6,322 bases of DNA, from positions 1 through 6,322 of the forward strand of contig JACMOA010000246.1 in assembly GCA_014378225.1 (NCBI GenBank). Direction: 5' to 3'. Under the pieces are notes generated by a model. It was not told the origin of the DNA. It ran no database searches and worked only from the letters and a program-made list of their open reading frames with translations. This stretch comes from Deinococcales bacterium. GTDB taxonomy: Bacteria; Deinococcota; Deinococci; Deinococcales; Deinococcaceae. Positions 1-5,589 of the stretch are shown here, piece after piece. The position numbers and the translations under genes were made by a program. Position 1 is the stretch's first letter. Every line of letters begins with the position of its first letter.

Positions 1-1023
1 CCGTACCGTACCCGATACATGATCTTGGGATTTATCAATAAGGGCCTGCAACATCTCGCGTTCCGCGCTAAACCAAAAGCCGTTGTAAATCAGTTCGGCA
101 TAGCGTGGCATGATGCTGTCTTTCAGGTGGCCTGCACCTGCATCCATGGTAATCTGCTCTATTCCGCGATGGGCCTCCAGCAGGATTGTACCGCCCGGGG
201 TTTCGTAAACGCCCCGTGATTTCATCCCCACGAAGCGGTTTTCCACCAAGTCAAGCCGCCCGACTCCGTGCGCTCCCGCAATGGTGTTGGCCCGCTCGAG
301 CAGGGCTGCTGGACTCAGTTTTTCACCGTTGATACCCACCGGATTTCCGCCTTCAAACTCGAGTTCCACGTACTCCGCTTGGTCAGGCGCGTCTTCCGGG
401 TTGGTGGAGTATTTGAACATGTGCGCGGGCGGCTCCGTCCAGGGGTCCTCGAGAATACCGCCCTCGAAGCTGATGTGCAGCAGGTTTGCATCGGTGCTCC
501 AGGGGTCCTTGACCGTGGTGGGAACCGGGATTCCGTGCTCTCTAGCGTAATTCTCGAGGTCTGCGCGGCCTCTAAACTCCCATTCACGCCACGGGGCCAC
601 GGTCTGAATTTCGGGGCGCAGCGCGTAGGCGGTCAGCTCGAAGCGCACCTGGTCGTTGCCTTTTCCGGTTGCTCCGTGCGAAATCGCCACGGCACCTTCT
701 TTTTCGGCAATGTCAATCATCGCTTTGGCAATGAGTGGGCGGGCAATGCTGGTTCCCAGCAGGTAATAACCCTCGTACAGGGCGCTCGAGCGCATCATGG
801 GGAACACAAAATCACGCACAAATTCTTCTTTGAGGTCTAGCGCGTAAGCTGCAACCGCGCCCGTGGCCAGTGCCTTGACCCTGGCTTCTTCTACCTCATC
901 GCCCTGCCCGATGTCGGCGGTAAAGGCTACCACGTCAAAGCCGCGCTCGAGCTGGAGCCATTTGAGGATGATGGAAGTGTCTAAACCTCCGCTGTAAGCG
1001 AGAACGATTTTGGGTTTGGTCAT
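1..1023 (-). CDS. argG: Argininosuccinate synthase, 3' end outside window
   Basis: ArgG joins citrulline and aspartate with ATP to give argininosuccinate, the penultimate step of arginine synthesis, in the cytoplasm. Translating the minus strand from the ATG at 1023-1021 gives 341 uninterrupted codons that run off the left edge; the family is about 400 residues, so roughly 60 are missing. The N-terminal ATP-pyrophosphatase P-loop AYSGGLDTS lies at residues 9-17. The family motifs [13 protein letters not shown] (88-100) and [13 protein letters not shown] (117-129), which line the ATP and citrulline/aspartate sites, are intact. The start is fixed by GGAGG at 1035-1031, 7 nt upstream. The gene is divergent from the 1430 gene and sits behind a long structured leader, described separately, that may sense arginine. 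Six CTCGAG hexamers fall inside it. Identity is near certain; only the C-terminus is unseen. Confidence 0.97.
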   Translation of the reverse strand, partial: MTKPKIVLAYSGGLDTSIILKWLQLERGFDVVAFTADIGQGDEVEEARVKALATGAVAAYALDLKEEFVRDFVFPMMRSSALYEGYYLLGTSIARPLIAKAMIDIAEKEGAVAISHGATGKGNDQVRFELTAYALRPEIQTVAPWREWEFRGRADLENYAREHGIPVPTTVKDPWSTDANLLHISFEGGILEDPWTEPPAHMFKYSTNPEDAPDQAEYVELEFEGGNPVGINGEKLSPAALLERANTIAGAHGVGRLDLVENRFVGMKSRGVYETPGGTILLEAHRGIEQITMDAGAGHLKDSIMPRYAELIYNGFWFSAEREMLQALIDKSQDHVSGTVR

Positions 1024-1067
1024 GAGGAAGCCTCCAGATTGAGCAAATAGGGTTGAGCAAGTGAGTT

Positions 1068-1104
1068 AAAACAGGGTAGGTTGGGACGATGCTCGAGTCC
1101 TACC
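1068..1104 (-). terminator. argG leader hairpin 2, candidate attenuator terminator (3:4)
   Basis: On the minus strand GGTAGG (1104-1099) pairs with CCTACC (1080-1075), followed by CTG and TTTT (1071-1068), shortly before the argG ribosome site. An adjoining GTTAA/TTAAC pair could extend the stem on paper. The segment TAGGAC (1102-1097) is also exactly complementary to GTCCTA (1187-1182) in the 3' arm of hairpin 1. That alternative 2:3 pairing would exclude both hairpins, as in a classical antiterminator. The stem is only 6 bp, so its strength as a terminator is uncertain. Confidence 0.35.
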
Positions 1105-1126
1105 TTAACTTCCCTCGAGAGTCTAA

Positions 1127-1177
1127 GTTTCTTTTATCTTGACAGCACCCTTACCTTAAAAGCACTCTTATCTTAAA
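1127..1177 (-). repeat. Tandem 17-nt repeat in argG leader
   Basis: Two adjacent 17-nt units, TTTAAGATAAGAGTGCT (1177-1161) and TTTAAGGTAAGGGTGCT (1160-1144), differ at two positions. A third diverged unit beginning GTCAAGATAAAAG (1143-1127) keeps about 10 of 17 bases. A related core, TTAAGGTAGGA, recurs in the 5' arm of hairpin 2. The repeat lies between the two leader hairpins. It might be a spacer that grew by slippage or a protein-binding array; nothing in the sequence decides which. Confidence 0.7.
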
Positions 1178-1182
1178 ACCAT

Positions 1183-1246
1183 AGGACCGCCACACGCCAA
1201 ACCTCCCTCTGAGTGCTCGAGGGAGAAGTTTAGCGTCGGCGGTTCT
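1183..1246 (-). promoter_or_regulatory. argG leader hairpin 1 (arms 1:2 of putative attenuator)
   Basis: Read on the minus strand, AGAACCGCC, ACGC, AAAC and CTCCCTC (1246 down to about 1217) pair in order with GAGGGAG, GTTT, GCGT and GGCGGTCCT (ending at 1183). The loop is 9 nt and there are a few small bulges. The stem may extend outward through CC/GG to 1179 and is then followed at once by TTTT (1178-1175), so it could itself act as an intrinsic terminator. The 5' arm contains the three Arg codons of the leader ORF, so a stalled ribosome would melt it. Pairing was done by eye, without an energy calculation. Confidence 0.55.
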
Positions 1247-1256
1247 GGGGGGTCAT
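1230..1256 (-). CDS. Arg-rich leader peptide (putative argL)
   Basis: A tiny ORF lies about 44 nt downstream of the predicted argG start site. It runs ATG (1256-1254) to TAA (1232-1230) and encodes MTPQNRRR. The last three sense codons are CGC CGA CGC, three consecutive arginine codons directly before the stop, in the leader of an arginine biosynthetic gene. This is the arrangement expected of a class I attenuator leader peptide, in which a ribosome starved for charged tRNA-Arg stalls and alters RNA folding. The Arg codons lie inside the 5' arm of the hairpin at 1183-1246. Weaknesses are the lack of a clear Shine-Dalgarno (only AAAGAA upstream) and the very short length, so it could be coincidental. 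It is too short for routine gene calling. Confidence 0.45.
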   Translation of the reverse strand: MTPQNRRR

Positions 1257-1293
1257 CAGGGTTCTTTGAGGTACTCGAGTTATACGCTCAAGC

Positions 1294-1314
1294 TGTATCT
1301 TTATGCAGAATACA
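1294..1314 (-). promoter_or_regulatory. Possible operator over the argG -10
   Basis: The inverted repeat TGTAT-N11-ATACA (1294-1298 and 1310-1314) straddles the argG -10 element and the predicted start site, where a repressor would act. Its AT-rich, roughly 18-bp character is loosely reminiscent of arginine-repressor boxes, but the match to the E. coli or Bacillus consensus is partial. Assignment to ArgR is an inference only, and chance occurrence of a 5-bp inverted repeat cannot be excluded. Confidence 0.25.
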
Positions 1315-1335
1315 CGCTCGAGAGTTGCAGGTCAA
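1307..1335 (-). promoter_or_regulatory. argG promoter (-35/-10)
   Basis: On the minus strand TTGACC (1335-1330) is followed, after a spacer of exactly 17 nt, by TATTCT (1312-1307). This is a close match to the bacterial housekeeping consensus with ideal spacing. It predicts a start site near 1300 and therefore a leader of about 277 nt before the argG ATG. The spacer itself contains one CTCGAG. No equally good promoter was seen nearer to argG. Confidence 0.6.
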
Positions 1336-1429
1336 GTGTGATTTTGTGGAATATTCGGGGATATGGGGTTGTATAAATTCTTGGCTCGAGTGAATTTTCC
1401 GTGATTGCGCTCGAGGGGTACGATAAGTC

Positions 1430-1765
1430 ATGACTCAGAGTGTGCGCTCAGAAAATCGGGGTAAGGATTTTTACCCGCTCGAGGGGTACAAGCCAAAACC
1501 ACACCGTTTCACCATAAACGACCTCGAGCGCATGATTGAAGCGGGCATCATCGGCGAAGGTGCGGGTGTGGAACTAATGGAAGCAGAACTGCTCGAGATT
1601 CACCGGAGTATCTTAGGAAGCGATTACCTCGAGAAAGTGACCCTGTTTCCTGGCCAAACAGCCCGCCCACTCAAGTTTCTCGAAGTTGAGGTACCTTGGG
1701 ATGTGGTGCTGATAGACTCAGATTCTACCGAGCTTGAAACTACACAGGAAGGCTCGAGCGGCTAA
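1430..1765 (+). CDS. Internally shortened Uma2-like (DUF820) protein
   Basis: This 111-residue protein resembles the two ends of a Uma2/DUF820 protein, a family with a restriction-endonuclease-like fold, joined together. Residues 24-54 (PHRFT, then [22 protein letters not shown]) match the usual N-terminal PHRFTVEEYERMVEAG and VELIEGEIV pattern. Residues 66-95 ([23 protein letters not shown]) resemble the C-terminal tail of that family. Full members are about 180-200 residues; the roughly 80-90 residues that should carry the PD-(D/E)xK catalytic motif are absent, so nuclease activity is not expected. The ATG has GAGGGG 11 nt upstream. No good promoter was recognised: a TATAAA at 1372-1377 lacks a -35 at normal spacing. 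The gene ends 10 bp before truD, so coupled expression is likely. It may be a decaying remnant that survives as an intact reading frame. Family assignment is from remembered motifs. Confidence 0.6.
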   Translation: MTQSVRSENRGKDFYPLEGYKPKPHRFTINDLERMIEAGIIGEGAGVELMEAELLEIHRSILGSDYLEKVTLFPGQTARPLKFLEVEVPWDVVLIDSDSTELETTQEGSSG

Positions 1766-1775
1766 ACTCGAGGGT

Positions 1776-2918
1776 ATGACCGAGCCGCGCAGTTTAAAAT
1801 TTGATTGGAACGCCCTGCCCACCCTAACCCCACAGCTCGAGGGAACGGGCGGAACCATTCGCACTGTGCTCGAGGATTTTCGAGTGGATGAGATTCCGCT
1901 TTATCCGTTCAGTGGCGAGGGAGAATTTCTATTCGTCCGGCTCGAGAAGCAGGGTCACAACACCAATCACCTCATGGGGGAGCTGTGCAATCAACTGGGC
2001 ATTGAACCCAAAAAAGTGGGTGTGGCTGGACTAAAGGACCGTCACGCCATCACCACCCAGTGGATGAGTTTGCCCGCCAAGCTCGAGAAGCACCTGGGAA
2101 ATTTTCAGCTCGAGGGGGTAAGAATTCTGGAAACGGCCCGCCACGACAACAAGCTGGGCATGGGACATTTGCAGGGCAATCGCTTTGAAATTCGGGTGAG
2201 AGGGGCGGCGAGGCCCTCAGAGCGGTCTGAGGGCCATTTTCGCCAAGACGCAAGTGAAACGCCCGAGCGTGCTCAGGCTGTGCTGGACCTGCTGCTCGAG
2301 CGTGGACTGCCCAACTATTTTGGGCCGCAGCGCTTTGGCGTGGATGGGCGCAACGCCGAAGAAGGTCTCAAGCTCATAAAGAATAAAATGCGCGGGGGCG
2401 GCAGTATTCCGCTCAAACGCTTCCTGGTCAGTGCGGTTCAATCGCAAATTTTCAACGCGTTCGTGGCGGCGCGGCTCGAACGGGACATTTTTGTCCGTTT
2501 GCTCGAGGGTGATATGGCCAAAAAGCACGACACGGGCGGCGTGTTCAAAGTGCTAGACGCTGAACTCGAGACCCCCAGAGCGCAGCGCGGCGAGGTTTCA
2601 GCGCTGGGAACGCTGTTTGGGCGCAAAGCCAAACCGCTGGGCGGTGAGGCCGGTTCACTCGAGCGGGAAATTTTAGCGTCATTTAGCCTCGAGCCAGAGG
2701 ATTTTTCTTCTCGGCTGGGAGACCGCCGATTGACTCGAGTGTTCATCACCCATGCCTCGCTCGAGGGAACTGAGGACGGCTATTGGCTGCGCTTTGACCT
2801 GCCACGCGGTAGCTTTGCCACCAGCGTGCTGCGCGAGCTGACCAAAACGGCGGTGGACTCGGCAGACGAATCCTCGAGCGAGGAAGAAAACACCCTAGAA
2901 AGCAGCTCTGAGGCGTAA
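1776..2918 (+). CDS. truD: tRNA pseudouridine(13) synthase TruD
   Basis: TruD isomerises uridine 13 of certain tRNAs (tRNA-Glu in E. coli) to pseudouridine. The 380-residue product shows the family features in order: [26 protein letters not shown] (residues 33-58, in pieces), the catalytic-aspartate motif GLKDRHA with Asp88, [17 protein letters not shown] (178-188), the central TRUD insertion domain, and the closing [12 protein letters not shown]. The start at 1776 is preferred because homology begins soon after it, although GAGGG is only 1 nt upstream. A TTG at 1734 in the same frame would add 14 unconserved residues and overlap the upstream gene. Translation may be coupled to that gene, which stops 10 bp earlier. 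The protein is longer than E. coli TruD (about 349). Part of the excess lies at residues 143-160, where a DNA palindrome sits, and part in a Ser/Glu-rich acidic C-terminal tail (about 360-380). Eleven of 13 CTCGAG copies here are read as Leu-Glu codons. Confidence 0.95.
   Translation: MTEPRSLKFDWNALPTLTPQLEGTGGTIRTVLEDFRVDEIPLYPFSGEGEFLFVRLEKQGHNTNHLMGELCNQLGIEPKKVGVAGLKDRHAITTQWMSLPAKLEKHLGNFQLEGVRILETARHDNKLGMGHLQGNRFEIRVRGAARPSERSEGHFRQDASETPERAQAVLDLLLERGLPNYFGPQRFGVDGRNAEEGLKLIKNKMRGGGSIPLKRFLVSAVQSQIFNAFVAARLERDIFVRLLEGDMAKKHDTGGVFKVLDAELETPRAQRGEVSALGTLFGRKAKPLGGEAGSLEREILASFSLEPEDFSSRLGDRRLTRVFITHASLEGTEDGYWLRFDLPRGSFATSVLRELTKTAVDSADESSSEEENTLESSSEA
2207..2244. repeat. Perfect palindrome inside truD
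   Basis: GGCCCTCAGA (2212-2221), a 4-nt loop GCGG and TCTGAGGGCC (2226-2235) form a perfect 10-bp inverted repeat. An outer GGCGA (2207-2211) and TCGCC (2240-2244) can add five pairs across a 4-nt bulge. It encodes residues 144-156 of TruD, within a stretch about 16 residues longer than the matching part of E. coli TruD as I recall it. A small palindromic element that inserted in frame would explain both facts, but no second copy is in this window to confirm it. Confidence 0.6.
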
Positions 2919-3002
2919 CTTTCGCGGTTACCATCCACTTTTTAAATCGTTCACCTCCACACCAATGCGCGGCGCGTTCAGGTCTAGGATATCCCTACAA
3001 AC

Positions 3003-3027
3003 GCTCGAGCCTAAGTTTAGCTCGAGC
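3003..3027. repeat. Inverted repeat upstream of trxA
   Basis: GCTCGAGC (3003-3010) and GCTCGAGC (3020-3027) flank TAAGTTTA-like sequence. With one bulge the left arm GCTCGAG-CTAA pairs with TTAG-CTCGAGC. It lies 44 nt before the trxA start, in the probable 5' untranslated region. Because CTCGAG is self-complementary and very frequent here, two nearby copies will form such arms by chance, so a regulatory role is only a possibility. No convincing -35/-10 pair was found between 2919 and 3070. Confidence 0.3.
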
Positions 3028-3070
3028 ACCCCGGAAACGAAACCCGCTCAAACCTCAAGGAGATTTTGAA

Positions 3071-3406
3071 ATGGCTAAACCGCAAGAAGTAACCGACGCA
3101 AATTTTACTCAGAGCATTTCTGAGGGCTATACCCTGGTGGACTTTTGGGCGCCCTGGTGCGGTCCCTGCCGCATGATTGCCCCCGTGCTCGAGGAGTTGG
3201 CCGACGATTACGCCGGAAAAATTAAAATTGTCAAGCTCAACATTGACGACAACCAGACCAGCGCCATGCAGTTCCGGGTTATGAGCATTCCCACCCTGAT
3301 TCTGTTCAAGGACGGTCAGCCCGTGGAAACCATCGTGGGCGCACAACCCAAGCGCAACTTTGTGGAAAAGCTGAACAAGCACGTTCCTGCCGCTGTGGTG
3401 AACTAA
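3071..3406 (+). CDS. trxA: Thioredoxin
   Basis: Thioredoxin is a small cytoplasmic dithiol protein that reduces protein disulfides and is recharged by thioredoxin reductase. The 111-residue product has the full thioredoxin fold signature: the buried Asp24 in VDFWAPW, the active site WCGPC (residues 29-33, Cys30 and Cys33), and the cis-proline Pro74 in SIPTL. The length is normal for the family (about 105-110), and there is no signal peptide or membrane segment, so it acts in the cytoplasm. The start is secure: AAGGAG at 3057-3062 lies 8 nt before the ATG. It is separated from truD by 152 bp and is closed by a strong terminator at once downstream, so it is probably a single-gene transcript or the last gene of the truD transcript. 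It holds only one CTCGAG, fewer than its neighbours. Confidence 0.97.
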   Translation: MAKPQEVTDANFTQSISEGYTLVDFWAPWCGPCRMIAPVLEELADDYAGKIKIVKLNIDDNQTSAMQFRVMSIPTLILFKDGQPVETIVGAQPKRNFVEKLNKHVPAAVVN

Positions 3407-3415
3407 ACCTTTTTT

Positions 3416-3454
3416 AAAAGAACGCCGCTCTTTTGACTCGAGCGGCTTTCTTTT
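3416..3454. terminator. Bidirectional terminator after trxA
   Basis: GCCGCTC (3424-3430) pairs with GAGCGGC (3440-3446) around a 9-nt loop. The stem is followed by TTTCTTTT on the plus strand and preceded by AAAAGAA, so each strand has its own T-rich tail. It starts 10 bp after the trxA stop codon. The 3' arm overlaps a CTCGAG copy. Confidence 0.85.
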
Positions 3455-3467
3455 GGTAGACAAGGGT

Positions 3468-3505
3468 AAAAGCAGTTCGAGGACGCGAATCCTCGAGCTG
3501 CTTTT
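3468..3505. terminator. Second bidirectional terminator, end of ccm/DUF2171 transcript
   Basis: A 16-bp stem with a single T.G wobble: AAAAGCAG-TTCGAGGA (3468-3483), loop CGCGAA, TCCTCGAG-CTGCTTTT (3490-3505). The A-tract and T-tract at the two ends supply a U-run for transcripts from either side. It lies 11 bp beyond the stop codon of the minus-strand DUF2171 gene and is the probable end of the ccm transcript, with a backup role for trxA. Confidence 0.85.
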
Positions 3506-3516
3506 AAATGCTTTGA

Positions 3517-3786
3517 CTACATGCTTGACATATTAGGCGTAACAGCCTCCATATTCGGGTCCTGGTCCAGCATTTGCATATGAGTTTGCTCGTGATTTAA
3601 GCGCAAATGAACGTGCGCGTCCACATGGTCAATGGCGCTGAGCGGTAGCCAATGGTGCATTCCGTCGCTCGAGGAGTTTTTGGTGAGCTTGATGTACTCG
3701 CCCTCCAGATGGTCCACCAATCCGTGGTGCTTTCCATCGGCACAAATGACTTCCATATGTTCCTGAATCTGATTTTTGAAATCCAT
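3517..3786 (-). CDS. DUF2171 family small protein, His-rich
   Basis: An 89-residue cytoplasmic-looking protein without signal peptide or membrane segment. Its pattern IQEHMEVICADGKHHGLVDH, EGEYIKLTKN and HHWLPLSAIDHVDAHVHL matches the DUF2171 family as I remember it: small beta-barrel-like proteins of unknown function with a conserved V.DG..VG.VD core and a KLT.....H..P...V motif. It carries 11 histidines and a Met-rich C-terminal end (residues 70-89), so metal binding is conceivable but unproven. The start is well supported by AAGGAG (3799-3794) 7 nt before the ATG. It follows the ccmI-like gene by 136 bp with no terminator seen between, so it may be read from the ccm transcript. Its stop is 11 bp before the shared terminator. 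Confidence 0.8.
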   Translation of the reverse strand: MDFKNQIQEHMEVICADGKHHGLVDHLEGEYIKLTKNSSSDGMHHWLPLSAIDHVDAHVHLRLNHEQTHMQMLDQDPNMEAVTPNMSSM

Positions 3787-3922
3787 GATAGTACTCCTTC
3801 ACGACGGACTCGAGAAAGGCTCGAGCAAATTCATCGCTTTTCAGAGCATAAATCCAGCTTTCCTTGGCGGGGTGATACCGCCGTAAAGTGAGCTTCATCT
3901 CTGCAACAGCCGCCCTTCAGTT

Positions 3923-4987
3923 CTATTTTTTCAGGCCCTGCACAAACTGAACCAGTTGCTCGAGGTCGTTGCCCTGAATATTCGAGTAGCCAGCCATCGC
4001 CCCTTTTCCGTTGATAATGACACCCCTAAGCAGGCTTTTATCGAGTAAAATAGCGCTCTGCTGCAAACCTGGCCCGGTTCCACCCTGGCCTTGCGCCCCG
4101 TGACAGGCGGTGCAATTCTGGGTGTACAGGCTCGAGCCTTTGGAGGCCAGTTGTTCCTGATTCGGCTGGAGTTGGGCTAGAAGTGAATCGGCTTCTCCCC
4201 CACTGGGAAGGAGTTTTTTGTAACGCTCGAGGGCCACAATCGCTTTATCGTTCTGTCCAAAGCGGTTGTACACCGACCCCAACAGCAAAAACCCTTCTGG
4301 TTCTTGGGGGGCAACCTGGGTGCTCAGCTCGAGCAAACTCAGGCCCCGGCTGCTATTTGCGGGCTGTAGGGCCAACAGCAAACCAAAACGCCGCAGGGCT
4401 TTGGGTTCTTTTGGATTTTTCTGTAAAACCTTACCGTAAACACCCGCCGCGTCGGCCACCCGGCTGAGGTCAAAGAGGGCGTCTGCCAGCTCGAGTAGGG
4501 GTTTCACTTCGCCTGACTTGGCTTTCTGCTCGAGGGTAGAAATCCCCGCCGAGGTTTGCAGCAGTTGGGTATAGTCTGCGGTCAAGCCGCGCCGTTGCCA
4601 GCTCGAGAGGAAGGTAAACAGTCCAATTCCCAAAACCGCTACGACCGCAAACGCCACTCCCACGACCAGCGGTGTGATTGAACGCCCGAGCACTTTTCCC
4701 TCGAGTTTAGGGGGCAGATGGTCCAACTCACTCAGCACTCGAGCGGCCCGCACTTTGAGCCGCAATCTTTCACGCTCGAGTTCGGGGTTGAAAGCAGATT
4801 CTTCGGGTTCTAACTCCTCGAGCTGCCGAAAAATCAAATCGCGCTCTTCTTCCAAATCGGCTCGAGCGCTGTCCTCGCGCACCGCTTTGGTTTGACCCAG
4901 CGCGGGAGCAAAAGTGACGGCCAGCCAGAACAAAAGTAAAAGAGCCAGAAAAACGTATATCAAGTTCAACTCCCAAAACCACCCCAA
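3923..4987 (-). CDS. ccmI: CcmI-like TPR protein fused to a cytochrome c domain
   Basis: The protein has a membrane segment at about residues 8-28, then a charged, probably coiled-coil stretch (35-95) with the spacing typical of CcmI N-termini. A second membrane segment follows (105-127), then TPR-like helical repeats (about 163-275) and a C-terminal domain (280-354) with the haem-binding motif CTACH (Cys292, Cys295, His296). GPG follows that motif, and Met331 in GAMAGY is a plausible sixth ligand. CcmI/CycH-type TPR regions hold apocytochrome c for haem attachment; here a c-type cytochrome domain is attached to the same chain. The start is uncertain. The frame opens at TTG 4987, right after an in-frame TGA. 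A TTG at 4963 has GGGAG 6 nt upstream and would give 346 residues beginning at the first membrane segment. The ATG at 4991 is out of frame. It lies 98 bp after ccmH, in the same direction. Confidence 0.8.
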   Translation of the reverse strand: MGWFWELNLIYVFLALLLLFWLAVTFAPALGQTKAVREDSARADLEEERDLIFRQLEELEPEESAFNPELERERLRLKVRAARVLSELDHLPPKLEGKVLGRSITPLVVGVAFAVVAVLGIGLFTFLSSWQRRGLTADYTQLLQTSAGISTLEQKAKSGEVKPLLELADALFDLSRVADAAGVYGKVLQKNPKEPKALRRFGLLLALQPANSSRGLSLLELSTQVAPQEPEGFLLLGSVYNRFGQNDKAIVALERYKKLLPSGGEADSLLAQLQPNQEQLASKGSSLYTQNCTACHGAQGQGGTGPGLQQSAILLDKSLLRGVIINGKGAMAGYSNIQGNDLEQLVQFVQGLKK

Positions 4988-5085
4988 TCATCGCTCTAAT
5001 AGGTCAAACCTCAAACTCCAGAAAGAACACCCTAAAAATCTTTTAATTCATTACCAAACCGCCCTATCCGCCCCTCGAGCTTAAC

Positions 5086-5589
5086 CTAAAGCCTCGAGTC
5101 GGGTGTCCTGTGCGGCTCTTGCATGGAGCGCTCGAGCATTTCCCTGTCCACTCGCTCGAGCATTTCCGCCGAAACCTGAGCGGTGTTTTTACGCTTCATA
5201 GTGCTCCACCACAGGGCTGCCCCACCAAAAAGCGCAATCACTGGAACGCCCCACAGCACCAGGTTGATGCCGCGCCGGGGTGGCTCGAGCAGGATAGTAT
5301 CGCCATAGCGGGTCTGAAAAAAGCCGATGATTTCAGCGTCGGTGCGGTTTTGCTGTAAAAACTCGCCAATTTGCCGCTTGACCTCGAAAGCGAAGGGAGC
5401 GCGGCTATCTGCCACAGACTCGCCCTGACACACCAGACAGCGCAGTTTAGCGCCAATATCACGCACTCGAGCCTGCTGGTTTTCGTTCAGCTCCAGGTTG
5501 ACATCCGGGACGTTCTGGGCCAGGGCAGTGCTCGAGAAAAACGGGGCGCTCGAGAGCAAAAGGGAAAGCAAAATTACTCGAGCGTTCAC
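5086..5589 (-). CDS. ccmH: Cytochrome c maturation protein CcmH
   Basis: CcmH is a membrane-anchored thiol protein of System I that reduces, or exchanges disulfide with, the CXXCH cysteines of apocytochrome c before CcmF adds haem. The 167-residue product starts with a signal peptide (hydrophobic core about 5-23, likely cleavage after ALA at 22-24). It then has the diagnostic LRCLVCQGESVADSRAPFA motif at residues 49-67, with the redox pair Cys51/Cys54, and the family pattern YGDTILLEPP. A transmembrane anchor (about 108-128) and a short charged tail follow. The length fits the CcmH N-terminal domain without the TPR extension seen in E. coli CcmH; here the TPR part is the separate next gene. 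Translation begins at GTG 5589, which overlaps the ccmG stop as GTGA, indicating coupled translation. Confidence 0.95.
   Translation of the reverse strand: MNARVILLSLLLSSAPFFSSTALAQNVPDVNLELNENQQARVRDIGAKLRCLVCQGESVADSRAPFAFEVKRQIGEFLQQNRTDAEIIGFFQTRYGDTILLEPPRRGINLVLWGVPVIALFGGAALWWSTMKRKNTAQVSAEMLERVDREMLERSMQEPHRTPDSRL

Noticed and set aside
268..840. Long open frame on the plus strand (190 codons)
   Set aside because: It is antisense to argG, whose translation shows all family motifs; the plus-strand frame has no recognisable protein features.
1183..1246. T-box riboswitch as the explanation of the argG leader hairpin
   Set aside because: No T-box sequence (TGGNACCGCG type) or stem I features were found in the leader on the argG strand.
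1372..1377. TATAAA as the -10 of a promoter for the Uma2-like gene
   Set aside because: No -35 element lies at 16-18 bp; the nearest TTG-containing hexamer (1344-1349) would leave a 22-bp spacer.
1409..1489. 13-bp direct repeat GCTCGAGGGGTAC at 1409-1421 and 1477-1489
   Set aside because: Seven of the 13 bases beyond CTCGAG match, but with so many CTCGAG copies and GAGGGG-type flanks a chance pair is likely; no further copy or target-site logic seen.
1734..1775. TTG 1734 as the truD start
   Set aside because: Adds 14 residues without resemblance to TruD and overlaps the upstream gene by 32 bp; no ribosome site precedes it.
3866..3882. GGCGG-N7-CCGCC hairpin as a terminator for the ccmI-like gene
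   Set aside because: Only 5 bp, no T-run on the minus strand after it.
4770..4991. ATG at 4991 as a gene start (73 codons, minus strand)
   Set aside because: Frame is shifted relative to the ccmI-like gene and the product is a shadow; the real frame opens after TGA at 4990-4988.
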